Under the pieces are notes generated by a model. That model did no database searches. It was not told the origin of the DNA and worked only from the letters and a program-made list of their open reading frames with translations. Positions 18,158-28,823 of a DNA stretch of 64,000 nt are shown here, piece by piece; position 1 is the first letter of the stretch, and each line of letters starts with the position of its first letter. Location of the stretch: contig CALFXR010000066.1 in NCBI GenBank assembly GCA_937958475.1, positions 1-64,000 on the forward strand, in the 5' to 3' direction. Both the position numbers and the translations under genes were made by a program. This DNA is from an uncultured Mesorhizobium sp. GTDB lineage: Bacteria > Pseudomonadota > Alphaproteobacteria > Rhizobiales > Rhizobiaceae.

Positions 18158-18451
18158 TCAGCCGTCGTAGCCTTCGACGATGACCATCTCGGCTTCGGCG
18201 TATTTCTGCCGGATCGCCTTCGCCGCCTGGTACTCGGGCGAGTTGTAGCAGTCCTTCGCCGTCTGAAGGGAGGCGAACTCGATCACCACGTTGCGGGCGC
18301 GGCCGCGGCCTTCCATGGCTTCCCAGGCGCCGCCGCGGGCGAGGAACTTCGCGCCGTAGCGCTCGAAGGCCGGCTTCGCCGTCGCCACGTAGTCCTTGTA
18401 TCCCTCGGGATCGCGGACATCGACATGTGCGATCCAGTAACCCTTGGCCAT
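18158..18451 (-). CDS. DUF1330 family protein
   Basis: A 97-residue dimeric ferredoxin-fold protein of the DUF1330 family, beginning MAKGYWIAHVDVRDPEGYKDY and containing VVIEFASLQTAKDCYNSPEYQ and the C-terminal VIVEG. The ATG at 18451 was chosen because GGAGG stands five bases upstream; a TTG one codon earlier is less likely. It sits 12 bases downstream of pyrF, probably co-transcribed. No enzymatic role is established for the family. Confidence 0.88.
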   Translation of the reverse strand: MAKGYWIAHVDVRDPEGYKDYVATAKPAFERYGAKFLARGGAWEAMEGRGRARNVVIEFASLQTAKDCYNSPEYQAAKAIRQKYAEAEMVIVEGYDG

Positions 18452-18463
18452 CAATTCCTCCCG

Positions 18464-19171
18464 TCAGATTCCGACCGTTTCCATTTCCGCCAGAATAGCT
18501 TGGGCGGCTGCTTTCCTGTCAACCGCGCCGACGATCGGGCGGGCGACCACCAGGTGGCTGGCGCCGGCGCGCAGCGCGTCGGCCGGCGTCATCACGCGCT
18601 TCTGGTCGCCGCGGTCGGCACCGGCGGGGCGGATGCCCGGTGTGACGATGGCGAGGCCGGGGCCGACGACGGATCGCGCTGCGGCCGCCTCGCCGGCCGA
18701 GCAGACGATGCCGCCCATGCCGGCGGCCAGCGCCTGCTCGGCGCGGCGCAGCACCAGCGTGTGCGGATCGTACTCGTAGCCGGCCTCGATCAGGTCGGCC
18801 TCGTCCATCGAGGTCAGCACGGTGACGCCGAGCAGGCAGAGGTCGCTGCCCTTCGCCGCCTCCACTGCGGCGCGCATCGCCTTCGGATAGGCGTGCAGCG
18901 TCAGCATGGAGACGCCCATCTTGACGATGTTCTCGACGCCCTTCGCCACCGTGTTGTCGATGTCGAGCAGCTTCATGTCGAGGAAGACCCCGGTGTCGTC
19001 GCGGGCGAGGTCGCGGGCGAGTTCGAGGCCGCCGGCGAACACCAGCTGGTAGCCGATCTTGTAGATGGAAGCCGTGCCCTCGAGGTCGCGCACGACCTTC
19101 TCGGCCTCCGCCACCGTCGGCACGTCGAGGCCGACGATCAGCCGGTCGCGGAGGGCGGAGACCGCGGTCAT
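18464..19171 (-). CDS. pyrF: Orotidine 5'-phosphate decarboxylase
   Basis: A 235-residue TIM-barrel enzyme converting OMP to UMP, the last step of pyrimidine synthesis. The catalytic signature D-x-K-x2-D is present as Asp65, Lys67 and Asp70 in VFLDMKLLDIDNTVAKG, and the phosphate-binding end TPGIRP...GDQKRVMTPADAL is intact. The start overlaps the stop of the flavin reductase gene by four bases (ATGA), so the order reductase-pyrF-DUF1330 is likely one transcript. Confidence 0.97.
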   Translation of the reverse strand: MTAVSALRDRLIVGLDVPTVAEAEKVVRDLEGTASIYKIGYQLVFAGGLELARDLARDDTGVFLDMKLLDIDNTVAKGVENIVKMGVSMLTLHAYPKAMRAAVEAAKGSDLCLLGVTVLTSMDEADLIEAGYEYDPHTLVLRRAEQALAAGMGGIVCSAGEAAAARSVVGPGLAIVTPGIRPAGADRGDQKRVMTPADALRAGASHLVVARPIVGAVDRKAAAQAILAEMETVGI

Positions 19172-19758
19172 GGCTCGTACCTCGTCGAAAAGGCCTTGGC
19201 GTGCTCGATCAGGGTGCGGCAGAGCCGCGTCATGCCCTTGCGCAGGCGCTCCTCGCGGAACGAACCGTCCTCGGCGAAGGCCTCGGCTCCGTTGGGCACG
19301 GAGACCTGCGGGGCGATCACCTCCATGCCGATATGGGCGAGCACGGCACGCAGGTGGGCGGCGCTGCGGATGCCGGCGAAATGCCCGTCGGAAGACGAGC
19401 AGATGGCGGCGATCTTGCCGGGATAGGGATGCAGCGGCCGGCCGTTGTCGCGGCTGACGCGGCTCACCCAGTCGATCGTGTTCTTCAGCAGCGGCGGGAT
19501 CGAGCCGTTGTACTCCGCCGTGCAGATAAGCACCGCGTCATGCGACGCGATCAGCCGGGCGAGCTTCACTGCGTTGCCGGGGATGCCCTTCTCGTGTTCG
19601 AGGTCCTCGTCCATGATCGGCAGCGGATAGTCGGCGAGCGAGATGCGCGTGACCTCGGCGCCCTGCGCCGCCAGTTCGCCCGTCGCGACGTCGGCGGTCT
19701 TGCCGCTGTAGGCGCCGGTCCGGATCGAGCCGGCGAAGACGAGGATTTTCGGTACCAT
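19168..19758 (-). CDS. NAD(P)H-dependent FMN reductase family protein
   Basis: A 196-residue flavodoxin-fold protein. The FMN phosphate loop is FAGSIRTGAYSGKTA near the N-terminus, followed by the typical CTAEYNGSIPPLLKNTIDWVSR segment that defines the NADPH-dependent FMN reductase (chromate reductase/ChrR-like) family. The ATG at 19758 with GGAG nine bases upstream is preferred over the in-frame GTG at 19773. It likely reduces quinones or azo/chromate-type acceptors; the exact substrate is unknown. Confidence 0.88.
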   Translation of the reverse strand: MVPKILVFAGSIRTGAYSGKTADVATGELAAQGAEVTRISLADYPLPIMDEDLEHEKGIPGNAVKLARLIASHDAVLICTAEYNGSIPPLLKNTIDWVSRVSRDNGRPLHPYPGKIAAICSSSDGHFAGIRSAAHLRAVLAHIGMEVIAPQVSVPNGAEAFAEDGSFREERLRKGMTRLCRTLIEHAKAFSTRYEP

Positions 19759-19827
19759 CCGCGGACGCTCCACCTGCCGCTCGAATTGCGTTTCGCGTCG
19801 GAGGGGTACAGGCAGGCCGCGCGGAAA

Positions 19828-20448
19828 TCAATGCGCGTTGCCGGTGCTCCACGGGCGCCGGTAGATCCACAGCTGGGTCGGCGGGATGTTGCGCAGGACG
19901 AAGTGGAAGCGCTCGACCGTGTAGTTGCCCTTGCCGGGGGGAACGGGCGACAGCGGGCCGTAGGTCAGCTGCACCACCGGCCGTCCGGCGGGGATGCGTC
20001 CGAGCAGGTCCTCGATGTAGCGGATCCTCAGCGCCACCGGGAAGTTGAGCAGCGGCACGCCGGAGACGACGGAATCGAACGTCAGGCCGCGCGCCTCGCC
20101 GAGCGTGTTGTCGAGGTCGAACGCGTCCCCGCGGATGACGTTGACGCGCGGATGGTTGCGGCGCAGGTGGCGGACGAAATCCTCGGAATACTCGACGCAA
20201 TAGAGGTTGTCCGGCTTCACCCCGCGCTTGAGGATGGCGCGGGTGATGACGCCGGTGCCGGGTCCGAGCTCGAGGACGGGAAGGCCGGAGCCCGTGTCGA
20301 TGACCGAGGCCATCTGCCGGGCGGTGATTGAACTGGTCGGGACGATCGATCCGACGGCCTTAGGCTTGTCGATCCAGCCGCGGAAGAAGCGCAGCTCGTC
20401 GTCGAACTTCGCCGCCAGGGCTTTCCGCAACTCAACACCGCGCGCCAT
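19828..20448 (-). CDS. pmtA: Phosphatidylethanolamine N-methyltransferase, Sinorhizobium type
   Basis: A 206-residue SAM-dependent methyltransferase. The start MARGVELRKALAAKFDDEL, the segment KAVGSIVPTSSITARQMASV (30-49) and the SAM loop LELGPGTGVITRAI (59-72) match the rhizobial PmtA that converts phosphatidylethanolamine to phosphatidylcholine. The ATG at 20448 is used; a much longer open frame upstream is antisense-like reading through dnaJ. It lies 59 bases downstream of dnaJ in the same direction, a neighbourhood shared with rhizobia. Confidence 0.9.
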   Translation of the reverse strand: MARGVELRKALAAKFDDELRFFRGWIDKPKAVGSIVPTSSITARQMASVIDTGSGLPVLELGPGTGVITRAILKRGVKPDNLYCVEYSEDFVRHLRRNHPRVNVIRGDAFDLDNTLGEARGLTFDSVVSGVPLLNFPVALRIRYIEDLLGRIPAGRPVVQLTYGPLSPVPPGKGNYTVERFHFVLRNIPPTQLWIYRRPWSTGNAH

Positions 20449-20507
20449 CGACCGTTTCTCCGCAGACCTTTGGATGCTAGTCCGTTTCCCGGCCCGCGGG
20501 AAGCGGT

Positions 20508-21641
20508 TCAACGTTCGCCGAACGACTCGAAGAAGTCCTTCATGCGCGAGAAGAAGCCGCTCGATTGCGGCGAATTTTCCTGCGAGGACAGCTTCTCGAA
20601 CTCCTCCAGCAGCTCGCGCTGGCGCCTGGTCAGGTTCTGCGGCGTCTCCACGGAAACCTGGATGTAGAGGTCGCCGACGGAAGGCTGGCGCAGCACCGGC
20701 ATGCCTTTGCCCTTCAGGCGGAACTGGCGGCCGTTCTGGCTGCCTTCGGGCACCTTGACCCTGGTCTGGCTGCCGTCGAGCGTGGTCACCTCGAAGGAGC
20801 CGCCCAGCGCCGCCGTGGTCATCGAAATCGGCACCTTGCAGTAGAGATCGGCGCCGTCGCGCTGGAACAGTTCGTGCGGCTTCACCGAGAGGAAGATGTA
20901 GAGGTCGCCGGACGGGCCGCCGCGTGCGCCCGCCTCGCCCTCGCCGGCGAGCCGGATACGCGTGCCGTCGTCGATGCCGGCGGGAATGTTGACCGACAGC
21001 GAGCGCTCCTCGATGACGCGGCCGTGGCCGGAGCACTTCTGGCAGGGGTCCTTGATGATCTGGCCGCGGCCCTGGCAGGTCGGGCAGGTGCGCTCGATGG
21101 AGAAGAAGCCCTGGGTGGCGCGGACGCGGCCCGATCCCGAACAGGTCGCGCAGGTCGTCGGCTGGGTGCCCGGCTTGGCGCCCGAGCCGGAGCATTCCGT
21201 GCAGGTGACCGATGCCGGGACGCGGATCTGCGCGGTCTTGCCGGCGAACGCCTCCTCGAGCGTGATCTCCATGTTGTAGCGCAGGTCGGCGCCGCGCTCG
21301 CGGCCTCCCGACGAGCGCTGCCGCCGGCCGCCCATCATGTCGCCGAAGATGTCCTCGAAGATGTCGGCGAAGCCGCCGGCGGCGAAACCGTTGGCGCCGT
21401 GGCCGCCCATGCCGCCGTTCTCGAAGGCGGCATGGCCGAAGCGGTCGTAGGCGGCGCGCTTCTGCGGGTCCTTCAGCGTCTCGTAGGCTTCGTTGATTTC
21501 CTTGAACTTGTGCTCGCAGTCCGCATCGCCCGGGTTGCGGTCCGGGTGGAACTGCATGGCGAGCTTGCGGAACGCCGCCTTGAGCTCCTTTTCGTCAGCG
21601 CCCTTCTGGACGCCGAGGGTCTCGTAGAAATCCGCCTTCAT
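20508..21641 (-). CDS. dnaJ: Molecular chaperone DnaJ
   Basis: A 377-residue type I Hsp40 co-chaperone that delivers clients to DnaK and stimulates its ATPase. Domains are in the usual order: J domain with HPD at 32-34, a Gly/Phe-rich linker (about 75-120), the zinc domain with four CxxCxGxG repeats beginning at CTECSGSG, and the two C-terminal client-binding domains. An imperfect GC-rich hairpin (20482-20506) directly follows the stop but lacks a T-run. A 285-residue membrane protein gene separates dnaJ from dnaK. Confidence 0.98.
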   Translation of the reverse strand: MKADFYETLGVQKGADEKELKAAFRKLAMQFHPDRNPGDADCEHKFKEINEAYETLKDPQKRAAYDRFGHAAFENGGMGGHGANGFAAGGFADIFEDIFGDMMGGRRQRSSGGRERGADLRYNMEITLEEAFAGKTAQIRVPASVTCTECSGSGAKPGTQPTTCATCSGSGRVRATQGFFSIERTCPTCQGRGQIIKDPCQKCSGHGRVIEERSLSVNIPAGIDDGTRIRLAGEGEAGARGGPSGDLYIFLSVKPHELFQRDGADLYCKVPISMTTAALGGSFEVTTLDGSQTRVKVPEGSQNGRQFRLKGKGMPVLRQPSVGDLYIQVSVETPQNLTRRQRELLEEFEKLSSQENSPQSSGFFSRMKDFFESFGER

Positions 21642-21796
21642 CGACTACCCTGGAATGTGCCTGGCTGCTGATGCGGGCGATCCCGCCCGCCGCGCCCCGA
21701 GGCGCCTGGACCCCGATTTAGTGAGTCGAGCCGACGTATGCCAGAGCGGGTAGCGTCGGCAAGCCGGAAATTTGCGTGAATTCAGGCGTTTCCCCG

Positions 21797-22654
21797 TCAT
21801 CCGGCCGGTTCCGGCGACGTTGCGGCGGCGACGGCCTGTGGCGCGGCGGCCGATGCAGGCCGCGCCTTGCGTTCCCTGGCCGCCTGCTTCGCCGCGAGGC
21901 GCCTCTCGCGCCGGGCCGCCGCGCGGACCCTGCGCCGCTCCCGGATCTGCGAGAAATGGCCGTAGAGCATCAGCGCCACGGCGACGAGATAGGCGGCGCT
22001 GAGCATGCGGAAGTTCATGACGTAGAGCTTGGTCAGCCCGTCGACGGCGTCGATGGAGATGTCGGACAGGCCGAGGCTGTAGATGTCGAAGACGTCGCCG
22101 AGCGAGCCCTTGGAGAACTGGTCGAAGACGAAGCCGAACTTTTCGCCGAAGCAGGTCTGGGTGGGATCGGCGCAGACGTCGTTGTCCATCGACATGACCA
22201 GCGCGAAGGCGCTGCTGAGCACGGCGAAGGTGGACAGGAGAACCTCGTCGGTGTCGATCTCGAGGCCCTTGAAGACGACCAGCACCATGTAGACCAGCGA
22301 GACGAAGGGCGTCAGCGCCGGGATGCCGACGGCGACGACCACGAAATAGATCTCGAAGACCGAGTTGAGGGCCGTCGGCACGGCGCCGGCGACCGGCATC
22401 AGCGTGCCGGGGACGATCGCCTCGATGATGAAGAGCAGGACCCAGCTCAGCATGGCCGCGACCGACCCGTAGCAGGCCCAGATGAAGACGCGACGCACCC
22501 GGGCGAAGTTGCGGTCGAAGCGGGATTGCGGCGCGGTTTCGGCAGACGCGGACTCGGCGGGCGTGTCCTCGCTCGCCGAAGTCCCGGCCGGCGCGGGCTG
22601 CGCTTCGCGCCTCACCGGCGCGTCGTCGAAGAGACTCGCGAGCAGCTCTGACAT
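21797..22654 (-). CDS. Hypothetical membrane protein between dnaK and dnaJ
   Basis: A 285-residue protein with an acidic/Ala-rich cytoplasmic N-terminus (about 1-45), membrane helices at roughly 55-80, 88-115, 125-145 and 150-170, a loop with two cysteines (VCADPTQTCFGE), a last helix near 225-245 and a strongly basic, Arg-rich tail. The ATG at 22654 with GGGGAA upstream is preferred to a GTG five codons earlier. I do not recognise the family. It separates dnaK from dnaJ; whether it belongs to the heat-shock transcript is not clear because a hairpin follows dnaK. Confidence 0.65.
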   Translation of the reverse strand: MSELLASLFDDAPVRREAQPAPAGTSASEDTPAESASAETAPQSRFDRNFARVRRVFIWACYGSVAAMLSWVLLFIIEAIVPGTLMPVAGAVPTALNSVFEIYFVVVAVGIPALTPFVSLVYMVLVVFKGLEIDTDEVLLSTFAVLSSAFALVMSMDNDVCADPTQTCFGEKFGFVFDQFSKGSLGDVFDIYSLGLSDISIDAVDGLTKLYVMNFRMLSAAYLVAVALMLYGHFSQIRERRRVRAAARRERRLAAKQAARERKARPASAAAPQAVAAATSPEPAG

Positions 22655-22815
22655 GTCGTTCCCCAGCACCCCGACGCCGGGCCCAACGGCATGCTCAGCT
22701 GCCTCGGACCCGGCCGGCCCGCACTTTCCCCGGGCGCGGACCCTGTGCCGCTAGCGCTAGAACGGTCGCGAATTCTTGTCCAGCGGTCTCGAAGAGGTCA
22801 GGTCCGCAAACGAAA

Positions 22816-22837
22816 CCGGCGCCCCAGGGGGCGCCGG
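22816..22837 (-). terminator. Hairpin downstream of dnaK
   Basis: CCGGCGCC (22816-22823) pairs with GGCGCCGG (22830-22837) around a six-base loop. On the minus strand it is followed by TTTCGTTT, a weak T-rich tract, 36 bases after the dnaK stop. A probable intrinsic terminator or attenuating hairpin. Confidence 0.6.
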
Positions 22838-22872
22838 CATTGCGGTCGTCGGACCGGAGAGAACGAAGCCGG

Positions 22873-24786
<1,914 letters not shown>

Positions 24787-24906
24787 TTCTCTTCTCTCCG
24801 CTTAGCAGGCTTCCAGGACCCAAAAGGCGTTCCGGCGAAAGCCCCTTTTCACTCGAAATTCCGCGTCTGCCGGGTCGATTTCGCCGGCCGGCGCGGGGCT
24901 GGGGCG

Positions 24907-24936
24907 TATATAAGGAGGGCATTTCGGGCGCGCAAG
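24907..24936 (-). promoter_or_regulatory. Candidate sigma-32 (heat-shock) promoter of dnaK
   Basis: Read on the minus strand, CTTGC (24936-24932) is followed after about 17 bases by CCTTATATA (24915-24907), close to the CTTG-N17-CYTATNT form described for alphaproteobacterial RpoH promoters. The predicted start of transcription would be about 115 bases upstream of the dnaK ATG. By-eye match only. Confidence 0.4.
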
Positions 24937-25057
24937 CGTCCGCCGCCGCCAGCAGCGATATCGCGTCATCCTTTCTCCGGCCTTGCCGGCACGGCGCCCC
25001 ATACCGTCGCCGGCCGCAGGACTCGGCAAACGCCGCGGCAACGGCCATATAGGGATC

Positions 25058-26137
25058 ATGGACCAGTCCCTCGACCTGTTCGCCCACCGCCGCGGCCGGC
25101 TGCTCAACCTCGCGCATACCTGGCTGCTCGCCGCGGGCAGCCTGCTCCTGCTCGCCGTCACCGCCTGGGTCTTCGCCGGCGGCGCGGGCATCGTCTACGC
25201 GCTGGTCTTCGGCGCCATCTCGATGTGGGTGGTGCGCCGGGTCAGCCCGCAGCTGGTTCTGTCCATGTACAAGGCGGTCGAGGTTGGCCCCGCCGAATTC
25301 CCGGCCGGACACCGGATCGTCGACGAACTGGCGCGCCGCGCCGACCTGCCGGCAGCACCGCGCCTCTATGTCGTGCCGTCGAAGATGATGAATGCCTTCG
25401 CCGTCGGCCGGCGCGAGGAATCCGCGATCGCCATCACCGACGCGCTGGCGCGCAACCTGACGACGCGCGAACTCGCCGGCGTGCTCGCCCACGAGATCAG
25501 CCATGTCGCGGCCGAGGACGTGAAGGTGATGGCCTTCGCCGACATGGTCTCGCGCTTCACCTCGCTGATGTCGACGGTCGGCCTGTTCTCGCTGGTCTTC
25601 AACCTCGTCGGCTTCGCCGGCGGCTACGGCGCCCAGGTTCCCTGGGAGGGCGTCATCGTCCTGCTCGCCGCGCCGAGCGTCGGCGGACTGCTGCAGATGG
25701 CGCTGTCGCGGACCCGCGAGTTCGACGCCGACCTGAACGCCGCCGCGCTGACCGGCGATCCCGACGGACTCGCCTCGGCGCTGGCCAAGCTGGAGAAGGC
25801 GCAGGGCCGCATGTGGGAAGGCATGATGCTGCCCGGCAACCGCATCCCGGACCCGTCGATCCTGCGGACGCATCCGCGCACCGAGGAGCGGGTCGCCCGG
25901 CTGATGGCGTTGAAGTCTTCGGCGAAGGTCCTCGACGATGTCGCCGACGGCCGCCTGGTGCCGCCGCGGCGCCCCTCGCTCGTTCCGCATGTCCGCTTCG
26001 GCGGCGGCACCCCGCCCTTCGGCGTCCATTCGCTGCACGACGCCGCCACGGCCGACGAACCCGCCTCCAGCCGCGAACTCAACCCGCCCGCCGGCCGGCC
26101 TCGCATCAGGGTGACGCGCGGCGGCGTATGGTGGTGA
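25058..26137 (+). CDS. HtpX-like M48 zinc metalloprotease
   Basis: A 359-residue integral membrane peptidase. Two N-terminal helices (about 22-42 and 45-65) are followed by the M48 domain with HEISH at 145-149 (zinc His145 and His149, Glu146 catalytic) and a third zinc ligand in RTREFDADLNAA. A further hydrophobic pair lies at about 165-200. The basic/Pro-rich C-terminal tail is longer than in HtpX. Family members degrade misfolded membrane proteins. The ATG at 25058 follows AGGGAT. It diverges from dnaK, which fits a stress role. Confidence 0.88.
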   Translation: MDQSLDLFAHRRGRLLNLAHTWLLAAGSLLLLAVTAWVFAGGAGIVYALVFGAISMWVVRRVSPQLVLSMYKAVEVGPAEFPAGHRIVDELARRADLPAAPRLYVVPSKMMNAFAVGRREESAIAITDALARNLTTRELAGVLAHEISHVAAEDVKVMAFADMVSRFTSLMSTVGLFSLVFNLVGFAGGYGAQVPWEGVIVLLAAPSVGGLLQMALSRTREFDADLNAAALTGDPDGLASALAKLEKAQGRMWEGMMLPGNRIPDPSILRTHPRTEERVARLMALKSSAKVLDDVADGRLVPPRRPSLVPHVRFGGGTPPFGVHSLHDAATADEPASSRELNPPAGRPRIRVTRGGVWW

Positions 26138-26156
26138 GGCCGCCGAGCCGTCCAGC

Positions 26157-27992
26157 CTATTCGGGCAGTACCCGCACGGCGCCCTTGTCGGCGCTGGAGG
26201 CGAAGGCCGCGTAGGTCTTGAGCGCCGTCGTCACGTTGCGTTTGCGCGGTTCGGAGGGCTTCCAGCCCAGCCGGTCCTGTTCGGCGCGGCGGTTTGACAG
26301 TTCGGTATCGGAGACCATGAAGTTGATCGTGCGATTGGGGATGTCGATCTCGATGACGTCGCCGTCGCGCACCAGGCCGATCGCGCCGCCGCTCGCCGCT
26401 TCCGGCGAGACGTGGCCGATCGAGAGGCCCGACGTGCCGCCCGAGAAGCGCCCGTCGGTCAGCAGGGCGCAGGCCTTGCCCAGCCCCTTCGACTTCAGGT
26501 AGCTGGTCGGATAGAGCATCTCCTGCATGCCCGGTCCGCCCTTCGGCCCCTCGTAGCGGATGACGACGACGTCGCCGGCCTTGACCTCGTTGCCGAGGAT
26601 CGCCTTCACTGCCGCGTCCTGGCTCTCGAACACCTTGGCTGGGCCCGAGAACTTCAGGATCGATTCGTCGACGCCGGCGGTCTTCACCACGCAGCCGTCG
26701 AGCGCGATGTTGCCCTTGAGCACGGCGAGGCCGCCATCCTTCGAGAACGGATGCTCGACCGAGCGGATGACGCCCTTCCGGGCGTCGGTATCGAGGTCTT
26801 CCCAGCGCGCGTTCTGGCTGAAGGCGACCTGGGTCGGCACGCCGCCCGGCGCGGCGCGGAAGAACTCGCGCACGCTGTCGGAATTGGTGCGGGTGATGTC
26901 CCAGTGGTCGATCGCGTCGCCCAGCGTCGAGGAATGCACGGTCGGGCAGTCGCGATGGATCAGGCCGCCACGGTCGAGTTCGCCGAGGATGCGCATGATG
27001 CCGCCGGCGCGGTGGACGTCCTCCATATGGACGTCGGACTTGGCCGGCGCCACCTTCGACAGGCACGGCACCTTGCGCGACAGGCGGTCGATGTCGTCCA
27101 TGGTGAAGTCGATGCCCCCCTCGTGGGCGGCGGCGAGGATGTGCAGCACCGTGTTGGTGGAGCCGCCCATGGCGATGTCGAGCGCCATGGCATTCTCGAA
27201 GGCCTTCTTCGAGGCGATGTTGCGCGGCAGTGCGGAAGCGTCGTCCTGCTCGTAGTACCTCTGGCACAGGTCGACGACGAGATGTCCCGCCTCGACGAAC
27301 AGGCGCTTGCGGTCGCCGTGGGTGGCGAGCGTCGAGCCGTTGCCGGGCAAGGACAGGCCGAGCGCCTCGGTCAGGCAGTTCATCGAATTGGCGGTGAACA
27401 TGCCCGAGCAGGAGCCGCAGGTCGGGCACGCCGAGCGCTCGATCACCTCGACGTCGGCGTCGGAGATCTTGTCGTCTGCTGCCGCGACCATGGCGTCGAC
27501 CAGGTCGAGGGCGACCTTCTTGCCGTGCATGACGACCTTGCCGGCCTCCATCGGGCCGCCCGAGACGAACACGGCCGGGATGTTGAGGCGCAGCGCCGCC
27601 ATCAGCATGCCGGGCGTGATCTTGTCGCAGTTGGAGATGCAGACCATGGCGTCGGCGCAGTGCGCGTTGACCATGTACTCGACCGAGTCGGCGATGATCT
27701 CGCGCGACGGCAGCGAATAGAGCATGCCGTCATGGCCCATGGCGATGCCGTCGTCGACGGCGATCGTGTTGAACTCCTTGGCGACGCCGCCGGCGGCCTC
27801 GATCTCGCGCGCCACCAGCTGGCCGAGGTCCTTGAGGTGGACGTGGCCGGGCACGAACTGGGTGAAGGAGTTGACCACGGCGATGATCGGCTTGCCGAAG
27901 TCGGAATCCTTCATGCCGGTGGCGCGCCACAGGCCGCGCGCGCCGGCCATGTTGCGGCCGTGGGTCGTGGTTCGGGAACGATAGGCAGGCAT
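26157..27992 (-). CDS. ilvD: Dihydroxy-acid dehydratase
   Basis: A 611-residue Fe-S enzyme of valine, leucine and isoleucine synthesis, dehydrating 2,3-dihydroxy acids to 2-oxo acids. Cluster-region cysteines are Cys122 (ISNCDKITPGML) and Cys195 (CPTCGSCSGMFTANSMN, 189 onward). The start MPAYRSRTTTHGRNMAGARGLWRATGM is typical, and the length equals that of the E. coli enzyme type. It converges with the M48 peptidase gene, with only 19 bases between the two stops. Confidence 0.98.
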   Translation of the reverse strand: MPAYRSRTTTHGRNMAGARGLWRATGMKDSDFGKPIIAVVNSFTQFVPGHVHLKDLGQLVAREIEAAGGVAKEFNTIAVDDGIAMGHDGMLYSLPSREIIADSVEYMVNAHCADAMVCISNCDKITPGMLMAALRLNIPAVFVSGGPMEAGKVVMHGKKVALDLVDAMVAAADDKISDADVEVIERSACPTCGSCSGMFTANSMNCLTEALGLSLPGNGSTLATHGDRKRLFVEAGHLVVDLCQRYYEQDDASALPRNIASKKAFENAMALDIAMGGSTNTVLHILAAAHEGGIDFTMDDIDRLSRKVPCLSKVAPAKSDVHMEDVHRAGGIMRILGELDRGGLIHRDCPTVHSSTLGDAIDHWDITRTNSDSVREFFRAAPGGVPTQVAFSQNARWEDLDTDARKGVIRSVEHPFSKDGGLAVLKGNIALDGCVVKTAGVDESILKFSGPAKVFESQDAAVKAILGNEVKAGDVVVIRYEGPKGGPGMQEMLYPTSYLKSKGLGKACALLTDGRFSGGTSGLSIGHVSPEAASGGAIGLVRDGDVIEIDIPNRTINFMVSDTELSNRRAEQDRLGWKPSEPRKRNVTTALKTYAAFASSADKGAVRVLPE

Positions 27993-28247
27993 GGTCGATC
28001 CGTATCCTGGAATGGTCTGTCGGCGGGAACCTATAACCCCATCGCGCCGCCGAGGCTACCTCCTCTTCCCCGTCGCCCCGCATCCGGCGGGACCGGCGCC
28101 GGCAGGGGCTGGCATTGCGGTTTGATTTCCATCAAGGTGGCCGCCGCCGCGGGGCGACACCGTGTCGGCGGCGACAGCGGGCGGAAAGACGGTGGGGACG
28201 CGATTGTTCAGCGCGACGAACGGGGCCGGACGGGCGGCCGTGGCGCC

Positions 28248-28823
28248 TTGAGACGCCTGGCGGCCTTCGTGCTGCCGTTGCTGCTGGCGACCGCCGCCTT
28301 CGCGGCGATCTCGCCCGAGCAGTTCGTGCAGCGCGTCGACGCACGCTTCGACGCCGTCCGCGCCACGAGCGCGGGCGGGCGCGAGGCCGCCTGCCGGTCG
28401 CTGGTCGCCGACCTGTTCGACATCCGCGCCGTCGCGGAGGGAACGGGTGGTGCTGCCTGGAAGAACTTCGGCACCTCGGCGAAGACGGCGCTGGAAGCTG
28501 CCGTGCGCCGCCGTCTCGCCGGTGAATGCGTCGGCGTCGCCGAGCGTCCGTCGACCGGTCCCGGCGTCATACGCAAGGTCAAGGAGATCGCCGGCGGCAT
28601 CCGGCTCACCGTGCAGTTCCCGGGCGAAGGCAGCGCCGGCGGGGCCGTGTTCGTCTGGACGCTGCGCGCCGGCGGCGCGCTCGGCTTCACCGCGCGCGAC
28701 CTCTCCGTAGACGGCCGCGGGCTGGTCGCCACGCTGCGCGCCGACCTCGACGCCGCGCTCGCCGTCCGCGGCGGCGACGTCGCCGCGGCGATCGCCGATC
28801 TCGACCGGACGCGGCGCAAATGA
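28248..28823 (+). CDS. MlaC/Ttg2D-like exported phospholipid-binding protein
   Basis: A protein of about 191 residues with a signal peptide (RRLAAFVLPLLLATAAFAA) and the MlaC/Ttg2 pattern: SPEQFVQRVDARFDAVR, LVADLFDIRAVAEGTGGAAWKNFG and a C-terminal RDLSVDGRGLVATLRADLDAAL. MlaC proteins shuttle phospholipids across the periplasm. No ATG fits; TTG at 28248 is the start that gives a clean signal peptide, but it has no obvious ribosome-binding site, so the exact start is uncertain. The stop overlaps the ATPase gene start (ATGA). Confidence 0.7.
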   Translation: MRRLAAFVLPLLLATAAFAAISPEQFVQRVDARFDAVRATSAGGREAACRSLVADLFDIRAVAEGTGGAAWKNFGTSAKTALEAAVRRRLAGECVGVAERPSTGPGVIRKVKEIAGGIRLTVQFPGEGSAGGAVFVWTLRAGGALGFTARDLSVDGRGLVATLRADLDAALAVRGGDVAAAIADLDRTRRK

